NCBI RefSeq assembly: GCF_003687725.1
Contig: NZ_RDOJ01000012.1
Span: 632-64,631 of the forward strand
DNA from: Faecalibacter macacae
Lineage (GTDB): Bacteria; Bacteroidota; Bacteroidia; Flavobacteriales; Weeksellaceae
Length of the DNA stretch: 64,000 nucleotides
Reading direction: 5' to 3'
The translations under genes were made by a program, and so were the position numbers. Position 1 is the stretch's first letter. The number at the start of each line of letters is the position of its first letter. Shown here in pieces: positions 35,687-44,720 of this stretch. Under the pieces are notes generated by a model. The model had not been told where the DNA came from. It made no database searches and saw only the letters and a list, made by a program, of their open reading frames with translations.

Positions 35687-36133
35687 TTATAAATTGTATT
35701 TTTCGATAAGGCCGTCTGTTGCTTTATCTAATAATTGATAGACTTGTTCAAAAGCCTCATCATTTTCGTAATAAGGGTCAGGAACATTATTTGCTTCTCC
35801 TAAACCTTCTTTCAAGATTAATTTTACTTTATTTCGTTCTTCTTCAGTACGAGCTAATTGTTGTAAATCGATAGAATTTTGTTTATCCATCGCAAAAATT
35901 AGATCAAATTCTTCGAAGAAAATAGGATTAAAGTGCATTGCTCTTTGGTCTGAAATATCTACACCATATTTTTTAGCAACAGCAATAGAACGACGATCAG
36001 GTTGTTCACCAACATGCCAATCTCCTGTCCCTGCAGAATCTACTAAATGGTTATCTCCAACTTTAGCTTGTAAAATTCCTTCAGCTAAAGGCGAACGACA
36101 AATGTTACCTAAGCAAACCATTAAAATTTTCAT
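35687..36133 (-). CDS. Low-molecular-weight protein tyrosine phosphatase
   Basis: A 148-aa cytosolic phosphatase. P-loop C7-LGNIC-R13 (CX5R) with the following Ser, and the general acid Asp in VPDPYYEND. In other bacteria this class acts on tyrosine kinases of polysaccharide export or on arginine phosphate; none of these partners is in the window. It follows dnaA by 24 bp and precedes the RsmI-like gene, so it may be in the dnaA operon. Confidence 0.92.
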   Translation of the reverse strand: MKILMVCLGNICRSPLAEGILQAKVGDNHLVDSAGTGDWHVGEQPDRRSIAVAKKYGVDISDQRAMHFNPIFFEEFDLIFAMDKQNSIDLQQLARTEEERNKVKLILKEGLGEANNVPDPYYENDEAFEQVYQLLDKATDGLIEKYNL

Positions 36134-36157
36134 TGTATTGATAATTTATAGGAAAAA

Positions 36158-37585
36158 TTAATCTGCAATTTTACGAGAAATATCTTCGATGTAACCACGG
36201 AAAGCTTTATCAGTTTCTTGTAAATTTTTAACTGTTTTACAAGCGTGTAATACTGTCGCGTGATCTCTTTTACCAATTTGTGAACCAATACTTGCTAAAG
36301 ACGCTTTAGTATATTGTTTTGCAAAATACATGGCTAATTGTCTTGCTTGTACCACATCTCGTTTACGAGTTTTTGATTGAATATCATCCATCGAAACTTT
36401 AAAGTATTCGCAAACGGTTTTTTGGATGTAATCGATAGAAATTTCTTTACGAGCTGTTTGTACTAATTTAGATAAAGTACGAGCAGTTAATTCTAAAGTA
36501 ATTTCTCTTTTATTTAATGTTGCTTGAGCAATGATTGAGTTTAATGAACCTTCTAATTCACGAACATTGGTATCAATATTCTGAGCGATATAATCCATTA
36601 CTTCATCTGGGAAAATAATTCCGTCTTTCTCTAATTTCTGTTTTAAGATGTGTAAACGAGTGTTGTAATCAGGATTTTGTAAATCTGCTGATAATCCCCA
36701 TTTGAAACGAGAAATTAAACGCTGTTCCATATCTTGAATATCTGCTGGAGATTTGTCAGAAGTTAAGATAATCTGATTTCCTCTTTGGTGTAAATGATTA
36801 AAGATGTGGAAGAAAACTTCTTGCGTTTTAGTTTTTCCAGATAAAAACTGAATATCATCCATAATTAATACATCAATCATTTGATAAAAGTGGATGAAAT
36901 CGTTTTGATTATTGTTTTTAACAGCTTCAATAAACTGTTGTGTAAATTTTTCGGTTGATACGTACAATACTGTTTTGTCTGGGTGTAGTTCTTTAACTTC
37001 TAAACCTATAGCATGTACTAAGTGAGTTTTTCCTAAACCAACACTACCATATATAAATAATGGGTTAAATGATGTTCCTCCTGGACGTTTTGAAATCGCA
37101 CGACCTGCTGCACGAGCTAAACGATTAGATTCACCTTCGATAAAATTATCAAAAGTGTAGTTTGGATTTAGTTGAGAGTCAATCTTTAATTTTTGTAAAC
37201 CAGGAATAACAAACGGATTCATTAATCTCGTTTTATCCATAGGTATTGGCGCATCAACTTCTTGTGGTTGAGGCTTTTCTTTATTAGAACTTGGAATGCG
37301 AACAGTGTAAGGATCACGACCTTGAGTCTTTTGATCCATCAAAATACTATATACCAATTTAGCATCGCTACCTAACTCACGTTGAAGGGCGCTTTTTAAT
37401 ATTTTGATGTAATGTTCTTCTAGCCATTCGTAAAAGAATTTACTAGGAACTTGAATGGTTAAAATATTACCATTTATTTTTGCAGGTCGTATAGGTAAAA
37501 ACCATGTATTAAACGCATCTTCAGCAATATTATCTTTGATGTATTTTAAACAGTTTTCCCACACGGAGTTTGCAGTAATTGTCAT
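36158..37585 (-). CDS. dnaA: Chromosomal replication initiator DnaA
   Basis: A 475-aa AAA+ initiator. I start at ATG 37585 (MTITANSVWENC), not at a TTG four codons earlier. Domain I is residues 1-75, a short linker about 85-125, the ATPase (Walker A GSVGLGKTHL, Walker B VLIMDDIQFL), and the C-terminal DNA-binding signature GKRDHATVLHACKTV. No dnaN or gyrB neighbours. The 254 bp upstream are AT-rich but show no cluster of DnaA boxes. Confidence 0.97.
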   Translation of the reverse strand: MTITANSVWENCLKYIKDNIAEDAFNTWFLPIRPAKINGNILTIQVPSKFFYEWLEEHYIKILKSALQRELGSDAKLVYSILMDQKTQGRDPYTVRIPSSNKEKPQPQEVDAPIPMDKTRLMNPFVIPGLQKLKIDSQLNPNYTFDNFIEGESNRLARAAGRAISKRPGGTSFNPLFIYGSVGLGKTHLVHAIGLEVKELHPDKTVLYVSTEKFTQQFIEAVKNNNQNDFIHFYQMIDVLIMDDIQFLSGKTKTQEVFFHIFNHLHQRGNQIILTSDKSPADIQDMEQRLISRFKWGLSADLQNPDYNTRLHILKQKLEKDGIIFPDEVMDYIAQNIDTNVRELEGSLNSIIAQATLNKREITLELTARTLSKLVQTARKEISIDYIQKTVCEYFKVSMDDIQSKTRKRDVVQARQLAMYFAKQYTKASLASIGSQIGKRDHATVLHACKTVKNLQETDKAFRGYIEDISRKIAD

Positions 37586-37804
37586 ACTTAAGTCCAAAAA
37601 TTAATAAAATTAAAAGTTAAAGAATTGAAACTCAGTAAGGTGAAAAACCAACCGATAGATTACAAAAATGTGAACAAATTTTTAATAAAAAAAACACTTT
37701 AGGTATTGATATATTAGAAAATAGTTTGTATTATATATTGTCAATAAATATAATTAGTTAGAATCAAATGATATCAAAATAATTTATTCAAATCTATCAT
37801 TAAT

Positions 37805-37835
37805 TTGTAAGTGTAATTTAGTTAGAATAAATTTG
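37805..37835 (+). promoter_or_regulatory. Promoter TTG-N20-TAAATTTG giving a possibly leaderless mRNA
   Basis: TTG at 37805-37807 and TAAATTTG at 37828-37835, with 20 nt between. The ATG of the next gene is at 37840, only 4 nt past the -7 box, so transcription would start at or next to the start codon. Confidence 0.6.
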
Positions 37836-37839
37836 CAAT

Positions 37840-38103
37840 ATGACACTTACACAAGAACAATTAGACCAAGCAACAACTAAAATTGAATCTCATTTAAAAG
37901 ACATTGGGATATTAAATCAATTTTCTTTAAAAAATATTGTTGAATCACAAGAAAATGAATTGATTCGTATTTTTGTTTATGAAATTGCTAATCCAACTTT
38001 TTCTACTTTAATACATATTCAATACGATTTTTCTAGGGAAGATAATCAACAAAATTCTTCTCCATCTTTTAGTTGGATGGATTACAAAAAAATTACTGAA
38101 TAA
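37840..38103 (+). CDS. Small unknown protein
   Basis: An 87-aa soluble protein, probably alpha-beta (helix LTQEQLDQATTKIESHLKDI followed by strands LIRIFVYEI and TLIHIQYDF), ending SFSWMDYKKITE. I do not recognise a family. The only later Met is near the C-terminus, so ATG 37840 must be the start, implying a leaderless or near-leaderless transcript. A hairpin follows, before the thioesterase gene. Confidence 0.65.
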   Translation: MTLTQEQLDQATTKIESHLKDIGILNQFSLKNIVESQENELIRIFVYEIANPTFSTLIHIQYDFSREDNQQNSSPSFSWMDYKKITE

Positions 38104-38133
38104 GCTATTTCTTTATATATAGAGGAATAGCTT
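38102..38133 (+). terminator. Possible terminator after the 87-aa gene
   Basis: A long imperfect stem AAGCTATTTC...GAGGAATAGCTT with an AT-rich loop, overlapping the stop codon. T-run is interrupted. Confidence 0.45.
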
Positions 38134-38156
38134 ATTTTATTTATAGCAATATTATA

Positions 38157-38558
38157 ATGAAAACTTTTCGAGTAAAACACCGTGTAACTTATGCTAAGAC
38201 AGACCAGATGGGAGTGGTGTACCATGGAAATTATGCTGAATTTTATGAAATTGGTAGAGCAGAAATGTTACGTGATGTAGGTTATCCGTATGCTGAATTG
38301 GAAAAGCAAGGAATACAAATGCCAATTTTGGATTTACATTCTAAATTTATTGGTAGTGCTTTATATGATGAATTGATTACGATAGAGGCTATTGTATATG
38401 AAAGAATGGAAGGGGTGCGTATAAAAGTTGATTATAAGATTTATAATGAACAAGAAAAATTGATTAATGAAGGATATACAACATTATGTTGTATAAATGC
38501 CGAAACAAAGCGACCTGTAAGAATTCCTAATGAAATGTGGGAAAGTTTAGGATTCTAA
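38157..38558 (+). CDS. Acyl-CoA thioesterase (4HBT/YbgC type)
   Basis: A 133-aa hot-dog-fold enzyme. The motif YAKTDQMGVVYHGNYAEFYEIGRAEMLR carries the catalytic Asp (TDQMG) and His-Gly-Asn characteristic of the 4HBT/YbgC family. It would hydrolyse acyl-CoA or acyl-ACP; substrate unknown. Single short gene, 60 bp upstream of apt. Confidence 0.92.
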   Translation: MKTFRVKHRVTYAKTDQMGVVYHGNYAEFYEIGRAEMLRDVGYPYAELEKQGIQMPILDLHSKFIGSALYDELITIEAIVYERMEGVRIKVDYKIYNEQEKLINEGYTTLCCINAETKRPVRIPNEMWESLGF

Positions 38559-38584
38559 GAAGACTATTTATAGTAGATTTTCTT

Positions 38585-38592
38585 TAACTTTG
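38585..38592 (+). promoter_or_regulatory. -7 element for apt
   Basis: TAACTTTG matches TAnnTTTG, 26 nt before the apt ATG. Confidence 0.4.
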
Positions 38593-38618
38593 GGCTTTAA
38601 CAAAACATAATATTAAAT

Positions 38619-39149
38619 ATGTCAACTCTTCAAGGTCGTATTGATCAGACAATCGCTAATGTAGCAGATTTTCCAAAACCAGGTATTCAATATAAAGACA
38701 TTACGCCATTATTTTTAGATGCAGAATTATCGAACGATATCGTAGATGCATTTGTAGAAAAAGCGAAAGGTAAAATTGATGCGGTTTGTGGAATAGAAAG
38801 TAGAGGATTTTTATACGGAATTCAGATTGCACAAAAATTAGGAGTTCCATTTATATTAGTTCGTAAAGCAGGTAAATTACCACCTCCAACAGTTTCTCAA
38901 TCTTATGATTTAGAATACGGACAAGCTACAATTGAAGTGAATGAAACGTATATAAAAAATGATATGCGTATTTTAGTACACGACGATGTGTTAGCAACAG
39001 GAGGTACGGCAGAAGCTTGTGCTAAATTAGTAGAGAAATGTGGAGGAAAAGTAACACAGTTTTCTTTCATCGTAAATTTAGAATTCTTAAATGGTTCAGA
39101 TAAATTAACTTCATTTACACAAGATATTGTTTCTTTAACAACTTACTAA
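38619..39149 (+). CDS. apt: Adenine phosphoribosyltransferase
   Basis: A 176-aa purine-salvage enzyme making AMP from adenine and PRPP. The PRPP-binding motif is VHDDVLATGGTAEA, with GIESRGF and VLRKAGKLP-like (LVRKAGKLPPPT) segments as in Apt. Length typical. Confidence 0.96.
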   Translation: MSTLQGRIDQTIANVADFPKPGIQYKDITPLFLDAELSNDIVDAFVEKAKGKIDAVCGIESRGFLYGIQIAQKLGVPFILVRKAGKLPPPTVSQSYDLEYGQATIEVNETYIKNDMRILVHDDVLATGGTAEACAKLVEKCGGKVTQFSFIVNLEFLNGSDKLTSFTQDIVSLTTY

Positions 39150-39168
39150 TAGTATACTATTATAGATT

Positions 39169-39199
39169 AAAGGCTTATTCGTTAGAATAAGCCTTTTTT
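39169..39199 (+). terminator. apt terminator
   Basis: A 12-bp perfect stem (39169-39180 with 39185-39196), GTTA loop, and T-run. Confidence 0.9.
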
Positions 39200-39372
39200 T
39201 ATGAATATTATTTAAAAATAGAGTAAGATGATAGAGTTAGTAAATATTTGAAATATTATTAATAATTTATGTACTATTTATTCAAATCCGTATAATATTA
39301 CTGATTTTAACTACATTGTTAGGACAAATATTATATCTAATGTATTTTAGCACCGTATTAAGTATAAAAGAA

Positions 39373-41535
39373 ATGAAAAAACTATTACTATCAACACTTG
39401 TTGCAGTATTGTTTTTCCCAATGAAGCTTAAAGCGGATGAGGGAATGTGGTTTTTAATGTTCATTGAGCGTTTAAATCACCGCGATATGCAAAAGCAAGG
39501 ATTACAGTTAACTGCTGAAGAGATTTACAGCATTAACAATAATTCATTAAAAGATGCAATTGTTCAATTTGGAGGTGGATGTACTGCCGAAATTATTTCT
39601 GACCAAGGTTTAGTTTTAACGAATCACCACTGTGGTTACGGAAATATTGCACAATTATCTACACCAGAAAATGATCACTTAACAAACGGATTTTGGGCAA
39701 AGAATAAATCTGAGGAGTTAAAACCAGATAATTTAAAAGTTCGTTTCTTCGTTCGTATGGACGATGTTTCTAAACGTATTTTAGGAACTGTAAATGAAAA
39801 AATGTCTGAAGCTGATCGTGAGAAAGCAATCAACAGAGAAATTGCTAAAATCGAAAAAGAAAACAGCGAAAACGGAAAATATGTGGTTTCTGTTCGTTCA
39901 TTCTTCCAAGGAAACGAGTATTACTACTTCGTTTACCAAGATTATCAAGATGTACGTTTAGTTGGTACACCTCCAGATATGATTGGTCGTTTTGGAGGAG
40001 ATACAGATAATTGGGAGTGGCCTCGTCACACAGGTGATTTCTCTATGTTCCGTGTTTATGCAGATAAAGATGGAAATCCTGCAGACTATTCAACAAACAA
40101 TGTTCCCTTAAAACCAAAGCACCATTTACCAATTTCTTTAAAAGGTTATAAGTTAAATGATTTCGCTATGATTTTAGGTTACCCAGGTCGTACTAACCGT
40201 TGGATGCCAGCGCAAGGTGTTGCTCAAAACATCGATTACGCTTACCCAGCTTGGGTAGAGGCTTCTAAAGTTGGTATGGATAACATTAAAAAATACCAAG
40301 AGCAAAATCAAAAAGTAAATATCGATTACGCTTCTAAATTTGCAGGTTTAGCAAACTACTGGAAAAACCGTGACGGAATGATTGTGGCTTTAAAAGAGCA
40401 CCAAACAGTTGCGAAAAAATCTAAGTTAGAGGCTAAATTTAACAAATGGGCGAACAAAAAAGCTAATAAAGCTGAATATGGAGATGTAATCAAAAATTTA
40501 AATGATTACTATGCTAAAACTAATTTAGATGCGCGTCACAATAATTACTTAGCTATCTTAATGCGTTCTGCTGCTTTAGCATCTGCGCCTTACCGTTTAG
40601 GTAAATCGATTGAAAATTATGCTGATGCAAACGATGCAAAACGTGCTGAAATGTTACCTCAAATCGAGGCAATGATTGAAGCGATTTACGGTAAAATGCA
40701 CTTACCTTTAGAGAAAGATGTATTAGCTGCTCAATTAAATTTATATGCTTCTAAAGGAGCTGAAGCTGGTTTATCACCTTACGTTGCTGAATTAGCAAAA
40801 GGAAACGGAAACGATTTTACATCTTTTGTTGAAGAAGCGGTTTCTCGTTCTTTCTTTGCAGATGCTGCACAAGTGAAGAATTTCTTAATTTCTCCAGATG
40901 TTGAGGTTTTAAAGAAAGATCCTTTATACATTTTATCTTCTTCTTTAGTAGAGCGTCAAGCAAAGAAAACTGAAGAACAAGCACAATTAGAAGAAGTTTA
41001 CGCAAAGAATTTCCGTTTATTAGTGAAAGGTTTACGCGAGTCTAAAATCGGTGATATTTTATATCCAGATGCAAACTCAACTTTACGTTTAACTTACGGA
41101 TCAATCCAAGCTTTACCAAAAAGTTTAAATCCAAACCGTCAACCAGATGCGCCTGCTAACTACTACACAACAATGGAAGGAGTTGTAGCGAAGCACAAAG
41201 CTGGTGATGCAGAATTCGAAAATCCAAAGCGTTTATTAGAATTAGCTGCAGCTAAAGATTACGGTCGTTACGCTGATAAAGATGGATATATGCCAATCAA
41301 CTTCTTATCAAACAACGATATTACAGGTGGTAACTCTGGTTCTCCTGTAATGAATGGAAAAGGAGAGTTAATCGGTTTAGCATTCGACGGAAATATCGAA
41401 GCAATGGCTGGTGATGTAATCTTTGATCCAAAATTACAACGTACAATTTCTGTAGATATTCGTTACGTGTTATGGGTTGTAGACAAATACGCTGGTGCGA
41501 CTAACATTATCGACGAATTAACAATTGTAGAATAA
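39373..41535 (+). CDS. S46 family dipeptidyl peptidase, DPP7 type
   Basis: A 720-aa exported serine peptidase releasing dipeptides. The start at 39373 gives a signal peptide (MKKLLLSTLVAVLFFPMKLKA); the in-frame TTG at 39316 is rejected. The catalytic His is in TNHHCGYG (about H86), and Ser655 in GGNSGSPV. Gly673 in AFDGNIEAM marks the DPP7 type (hydrophobic P1); DPP11 has Arg there. Monocistronic with its own terminator. Together with the S9 peptidase it points to growth on peptides. Confidence 0.93.
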   Translation: MKKLLLSTLVAVLFFPMKLKADEGMWFLMFIERLNHRDMQKQGLQLTAEEIYSINNNSLKDAIVQFGGGCTAEIISDQGLVLTNHHCGYGNIAQLSTPENDHLTNGFWAKNKSEELKPDNLKVRFFVRMDDVSKRILGTVNEKMSEADREKAINREIAKIEKENSENGKYVVSVRSFFQGNEYYYFVYQDYQDVRLVGTPPDMIGRFGGDTDNWEWPRHTGDFSMFRVYADKDGNPADYSTNNVPLKPKHHLPISLKGYKLNDFAMILGYPGRTNRWMPAQGVAQNIDYAYPAWVEASKVGMDNIKKYQEQNQKVNIDYASKFAGLANYWKNRDGMIVALKEHQTVAKKSKLEAKFNKWANKKANKAEYGDVIKNLNDYYAKTNLDARHNNYLAILMRSAALASAPYRLGKSIENYADANDAKRAEMLPQIEAMIEAIYGKMHLPLEKDVLAAQLNLYASKGAEAGLSPYVAELAKGNGNDFTSFVEEAVSRSFFADAAQVKNFLISPDVEVLKKDPLYILSSSLVERQAKKTEEQAQLEEVYAKNFRLLVKGLRESKIGDILYPDANSTLRLTYGSIQALPKSLNPNRQPDAPANYYTTMEGVVAKHKAGDAEFENPKRLLELAAAKDYGRYADKDGYMPINFLSNNDITGGNSGSPVMNGKGELIGLAFDGNIEAMAGDVIFDPKLQRTISVDIRYVLWVVDKYAGATNIIDELTIVE

Positions 41536-41556
41536 TACAATTTTTAAATATATAAT

Positions 41557-41588
41557 TAAAAACCTTCAGACTTTTCTGGAGGTTTTTT
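41557..41588 (+). terminator. Terminator after the S46 peptidase gene
   Basis: A 13-bp stem (AAAAACCTTCAGA with TCTGGAGGTTTTT, one G-T pair) and T-run. Confidence 0.85.
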
Positions 41589-41658
41589 TATGATTTTAGA
41601 TGAGATAATAATTTATTTAATGCAGTATATTTATTGGTTTAGAAATGAATCCTGAATT

Positions 41659-42219
41659 ATGATGGTTACAGAATTATTAAAGACAGAAACAAGGCAATAT
41701 CACGATGAAATAGAGCAGAAGTTGGAATCAAATAAATTGTTTGACGGAACTTTTACGCAAGATAATTACTACAAAATGTTAGTGGTAAATCATCAATTTA
41801 TTAAAGCATATGAAACTGAAATTCATGCGTTTTTGAATAATTCGGATAAAGAATTATTAAACAGAATCAATTTTAATAAATTAAGTTTAATAGAGAAAGA
41901 TATATTAGAATTGAAATTATCTCCGAAGGAAATTGGTACTATTAATCATTTAAAAAATCGTGCAGAAGCTTTAGGTGCTTTGTATGTTATTGAAGGTTCG
42001 ATGTTAGGAGGAATGGTAATCGCAAAGCAATTAAAAAAATATCCTGATTTAGAAACTGCTAATTTTAACTACTTTGGTCATTATGGTCAAGATATTGGTC
42101 CAATTTGGAAAGCTTTTGTAAATTACTTGAATGAACAAATTATAGACGAAAACGAGAAACAAGATACATTACAAGGTGCTGTAAAAGCCTATCAATATTT
42201 GATTGCTTGTACAGATTAA
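41659..42219 (+). CDS. bphO: Biliverdin-producing heme oxygenase (BphO type)
   Basis: A 186-aa cytosolic enzyme opening heme to biliverdin, CO and iron. The proximal heme-ligand His is H15 (RQYHDEIEQ). The distal-helix part GALYVIEGSMLGGMVIAKQL and HYGQDIGPIWKAF fit the BphO subfamily. A second Met at residue 2 may be the true start. Biliverdin is the chromophore of the phytochrome at 12611, 27 kb away, and no heme-uptake genes are adjacent; the BphP link is inferred, and iron recovery from heme is the alternative role. Confidence 0.88.
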   Translation: MMVTELLKTETRQYHDEIEQKLESNKLFDGTFTQDNYYKMLVVNHQFIKAYETEIHAFLNNSDKELLNRINFNKLSLIEKDILELKLSPKEIGTINHLKNRAEALGALYVIEGSMLGGMVIAKQLKKYPDLETANFNYFGHYGQDIGPIWKAFVNYLNEQIIDENEKQDTLQGAVKAYQYLIACTD

Positions 42220-42317
42220 ATTAATAAAACTTTATTTATATCAATTTCAAATTTTGATTTAGGGTATATTTATTGTTAAAATTGCTTTAACTTGTGATTA
42301 CATAAGAAAACATAATA

Positions 42318-42767
42318 GTGAAAAAATTAGGATTTTTAGCTGCTGTATTAGTTGTAGTTGCAAGTTGTGCCTCAGTAACTAAAGGAAAAGTTGATCAAGG
42401 GAAAGAAGTAGGAAAGGTAGAGTCGCAATGGGCAAACTTAAAAGTTTTACCACAAGACATTTCTGAAGATGAATTAAAAGGATTAATGCGCGAGTATAAC
42501 GCAGCATTAGGTGTTAAATGTAATCATTGCCACGCAGCAAATCCTGAAACTGGTAAAATGGATTTTTCTTCTGATGCGAAGAAAGAAAAAGATTATGCTC
42601 GTCATATGATTACAATGACAAATGAATTGAATAAAAAACATTTTGATTACGATCCGGCAGATAAACAAAAAGTTTCTTGTTTTACATGTCACCAAGGAAA
42701 TATAAAACCGAAGAAATTTACTGATATAGCTCCTGCGGCTCCAGTGACTCCAAGTCCATCGAAATAA
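42318..42767 (+). CDS. Cytochrome c lipoprotein with two CxxCH sites (GTG start)
   Basis: A 149-aa exported protein starting with GTG at 42318. Lipobox ASC at C17 gives a lipoprotein. Two heme-c motifs: C68NHC71H and C121FTC124H, with Met residues (about 97-100) that may be distal ligands. The domain resembles the photosynthetic-reaction-centre cytochrome c subunit family, which in non-phototrophs is of unknown role. It is monocistronic and not linked to an oxidase or reductase cluster. Redox partner unknown. Confidence 0.88.
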   Translation: MKKLGFLAAVLVVVASCASVTKGKVDQGKEVGKVESQWANLKVLPQDISEDELKGLMREYNAALGVKCNHCHAANPETGKMDFSSDAKKEKDYARHMITMTNELNKKHFDYDPADKQKVSCFTCHQGNIKPKKFTDIAPAAPVTPSPSK

Positions 42768-42782
42768 TAAATGATATAAACT

Positions 42783-42812
42783 AAAAAGCCAACTCGTAAG
42801 AGTTGGCTTTTT
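42783..42812. terminator. Bidirectional terminator between cytochrome and aspS genes
   Basis: A 13-bp perfect stem (AAAAAGCCAACTC with GAGTTGGCTTTTT), loop GTAA, between convergent genes. Confidence 0.9.
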
Positions 42813-42833
42813 AGTTATTTTCTATGTGAAAAA

Positions 42834-44594
42834 TTATTCTTTTCCTGTAAAAGTAGAAGCAATAAATAATTCGTCCATTTGTGTTCCGTCAATAGTTGAT
42901 GGTGCATCAATCATTACATCACGACCTGAATTGTTTTTAGGGAATGCAATGTAATCACGAATTGTTTCAGAACCATCTAAGATCGATACAAAACGGTCAA
43001 ATCCGAATGCTAAACCTCCGTGAGGTGGCGCACCATATTTGAAAGCGTTCATTAAGAATCCGAACTGAGCTTCAGCTTGTTCTGGTGTAAATCCTAATAA
43101 CTCAAACATTCTTGCTTGAATATCTTTATCGAAAATACGAATAGATCCTCCACCAATTTCGTTTCCATTTAATACCAAATCGTAAGCATTAGCACGTACT
43201 TCACCTGGATTTGTTGCAATTAATTCCATATCTTCTGGTTTAGGAGAAGTAAATGGGTGGTGCATTGCGTGGTATCTTTCAGATTCTTCATCCCATTCTA
43301 ATAATGGGAAATCTACAACCCATAATGGAGCAAAAACTTCAGGATTTCGTAATCCTAAACGTTCTGCAATTTCCATACGTAAAGCAGATAATTGACCACG
43401 AACTTTGTTTGTGTTTCCAGACATTACTAACATTAAGTCACCTGGTTTTGCTTTCATACGCTCTGCCCAAGCAGCTAAATCTTCCTGAGAGTAGAATTTA
43501 TCTACAGAAGATTTGAACGTTCCGTCTTCGTTGTAACGAGCCCAAACTAAACCAGTAGCACCGATTTGTGGACGTTGTACCCATTCGATTAATTTATCGA
43601 TATCTTTACGTGTGTATGCGTTACATCCTTCTGCAGCAATACCAACGATTAATTCTTGCTCATCAAAGATTTTGAAATCTTTACCTTTCGCTAAATCAGT
43701 AATTTCACCGAATTCCATTCCGAAACGAATATCTGGCTTATCATTTCCATAACGGCGCATTGCATCTGCAAATGTCATACGAGGGAATTGATCAAATTCT
43801 AATCCTTTGAAAGTTGATAATAAGTGTTTCGCTAAACCTTCGAAAACATTCATAATATCTTCTTGTTCAACAAACGACATTTCACAGTCGATTTGTGTAA
43901 ACTCTGGCTGACGGTCTGCACGTAAATCTTCGTCACGGAAACATTTTACAATTTGGAAGTAACGGTCTAAACCACCTACCATTAATAATTGTTTGAATGT
44001 TTGTGGAGATTGTGGTAACGCGTAGAATTCACCTGGATTCATACGAGATGGAACCACGAAATCACGCGCACCTTCTGGCGTAGATTTAATTAAAACTGGC
44101 GTTTCAACTTCTACGAAATCTTGTGCATCTAAGTATTTACGAACTTCCTGCGCAACTTTTGAACGGAAGATTAATTTATTTTTAACTGGATTACGACGAA
44201 TATCTAAGTAACGATATTTCATACGGATATCTTCACCACCATCAGTATTATCTTCGATTGTGAATGGAGGTAAGGCAGATTCATTTAAGATTGTAATGCT
44301 TTCTGCTAAAATTTCGATATTTCCTGTAGGAATGTTAGGATTTTTAGAAGCTCTTTCGATAACTGTACCAGTTACTTGAATTACGAACTCACGTCCTAAT
44401 GAACGAGCAGTTTCAAATAATTCTGTCGAAGAACGTTCTTCATCTAAGATGATTTGCGTGATTCCGTAACGGTCACGTAAATCAATCCACATCATAAAAC
44501 CTTTATCACGTAACGTTGAAACCCATCCGCTTAACGTAACTTTTTCATTAATGTTGGCTTGTGTTAATTCTCCACAAGTATGTGATCTAAACAT
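42834..44594 (-). CDS. aspS: Aspartate--tRNA ligase
   Basis: A 586-aa class II synthetase. N-terminal anticodon-binding OB domain ([23 protein letters not shown]), catalytic core with [20 protein letters not shown], the bacterial insertion domain (about 280-430), and the C-terminal [13 protein letters not shown] motif. Normal bacterial length. Confidence 0.97.
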   Translation of the reverse strand: MFRSHTCGELTQANINEKVTLSGWVSTLRDKGFMMWIDLRDRYGITQIILDEERSSTELFETARSLGREFVIQVTGTVIERASKNPNIPTGNIEILAESITILNESALPPFTIEDNTDGGEDIRMKYRYLDIRRNPVKNKLIFRSKVAQEVRKYLDAQDFVEVETPVLIKSTPEGARDFVVPSRMNPGEFYALPQSPQTFKQLLMVGGLDRYFQIVKCFRDEDLRADRQPEFTQIDCEMSFVEQEDIMNVFEGLAKHLLSTFKGLEFDQFPRMTFADAMRRYGNDKPDIRFGMEFGEITDLAKGKDFKIFDEQELIVGIAAEGCNAYTRKDIDKLIEWVQRPQIGATGLVWARYNEDGTFKSSVDKFYSQEDLAAWAERMKAKPGDLMLVMSGNTNKVRGQLSALRMEIAERLGLRNPEVFAPLWVVDFPLLEWDEESERYHAMHHPFTSPKPEDMELIATNPGEVRANAYDLVLNGNEIGGGSIRIFDKDIQARMFELLGFTPEQAEAQFGFLMNAFKYGAPPHGGLAFGFDRFVSILDGSETIRDYIAFPKNNSGRDVMIDAPSTIDGTQMDELFIASTFTGKE

Positions 44595-44614
44595 CTGTCG
44601 TAAAATTTATAGTG

Positions 44615-44622
44615 CAAATGTA
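44615..44622 (-). promoter_or_regulatory. -7 element for aspS
   Basis: TACATTTG on the minus strand, 20 nt from the aspS ATG. No -33 TTG at correct spacing. Confidence 0.45.
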
Positions 44623-44682
44623 AAGTTTTGAGGTGAAATAAAGAAGTTTATCTACTATTTTGAATGGATTAAATGTATAAAA

Positions 44683-44708
44683 AAAGCGATTCAAATCTGA
44701 ATCGCTTT
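44683..44708 (-). terminator. Terminator after the amino acid permease gene
   Basis: A perfect 11-bp stem (44683-44693 with 44698-44708), 4-nt loop, and a long T-run on the minus strand. Confidence 0.88.
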
Positions 44709-44720
44709 AGAAAATATAGA

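Noticed and set aside
37586-37839. AT-rich gap beside dnaA as a replication origin
   Set aside because: No cluster of TTATCCACA-like DnaA boxes was found, only one poor match inside dnaA (TTTTCCCACA near 37553). dnaN and other origin genes are absent nearby.
39316-39372. Longer N-terminus for the S46 peptidase
   Set aside because: It begins with TTG and would bury the clear signal peptide that starts at ATG 39373.
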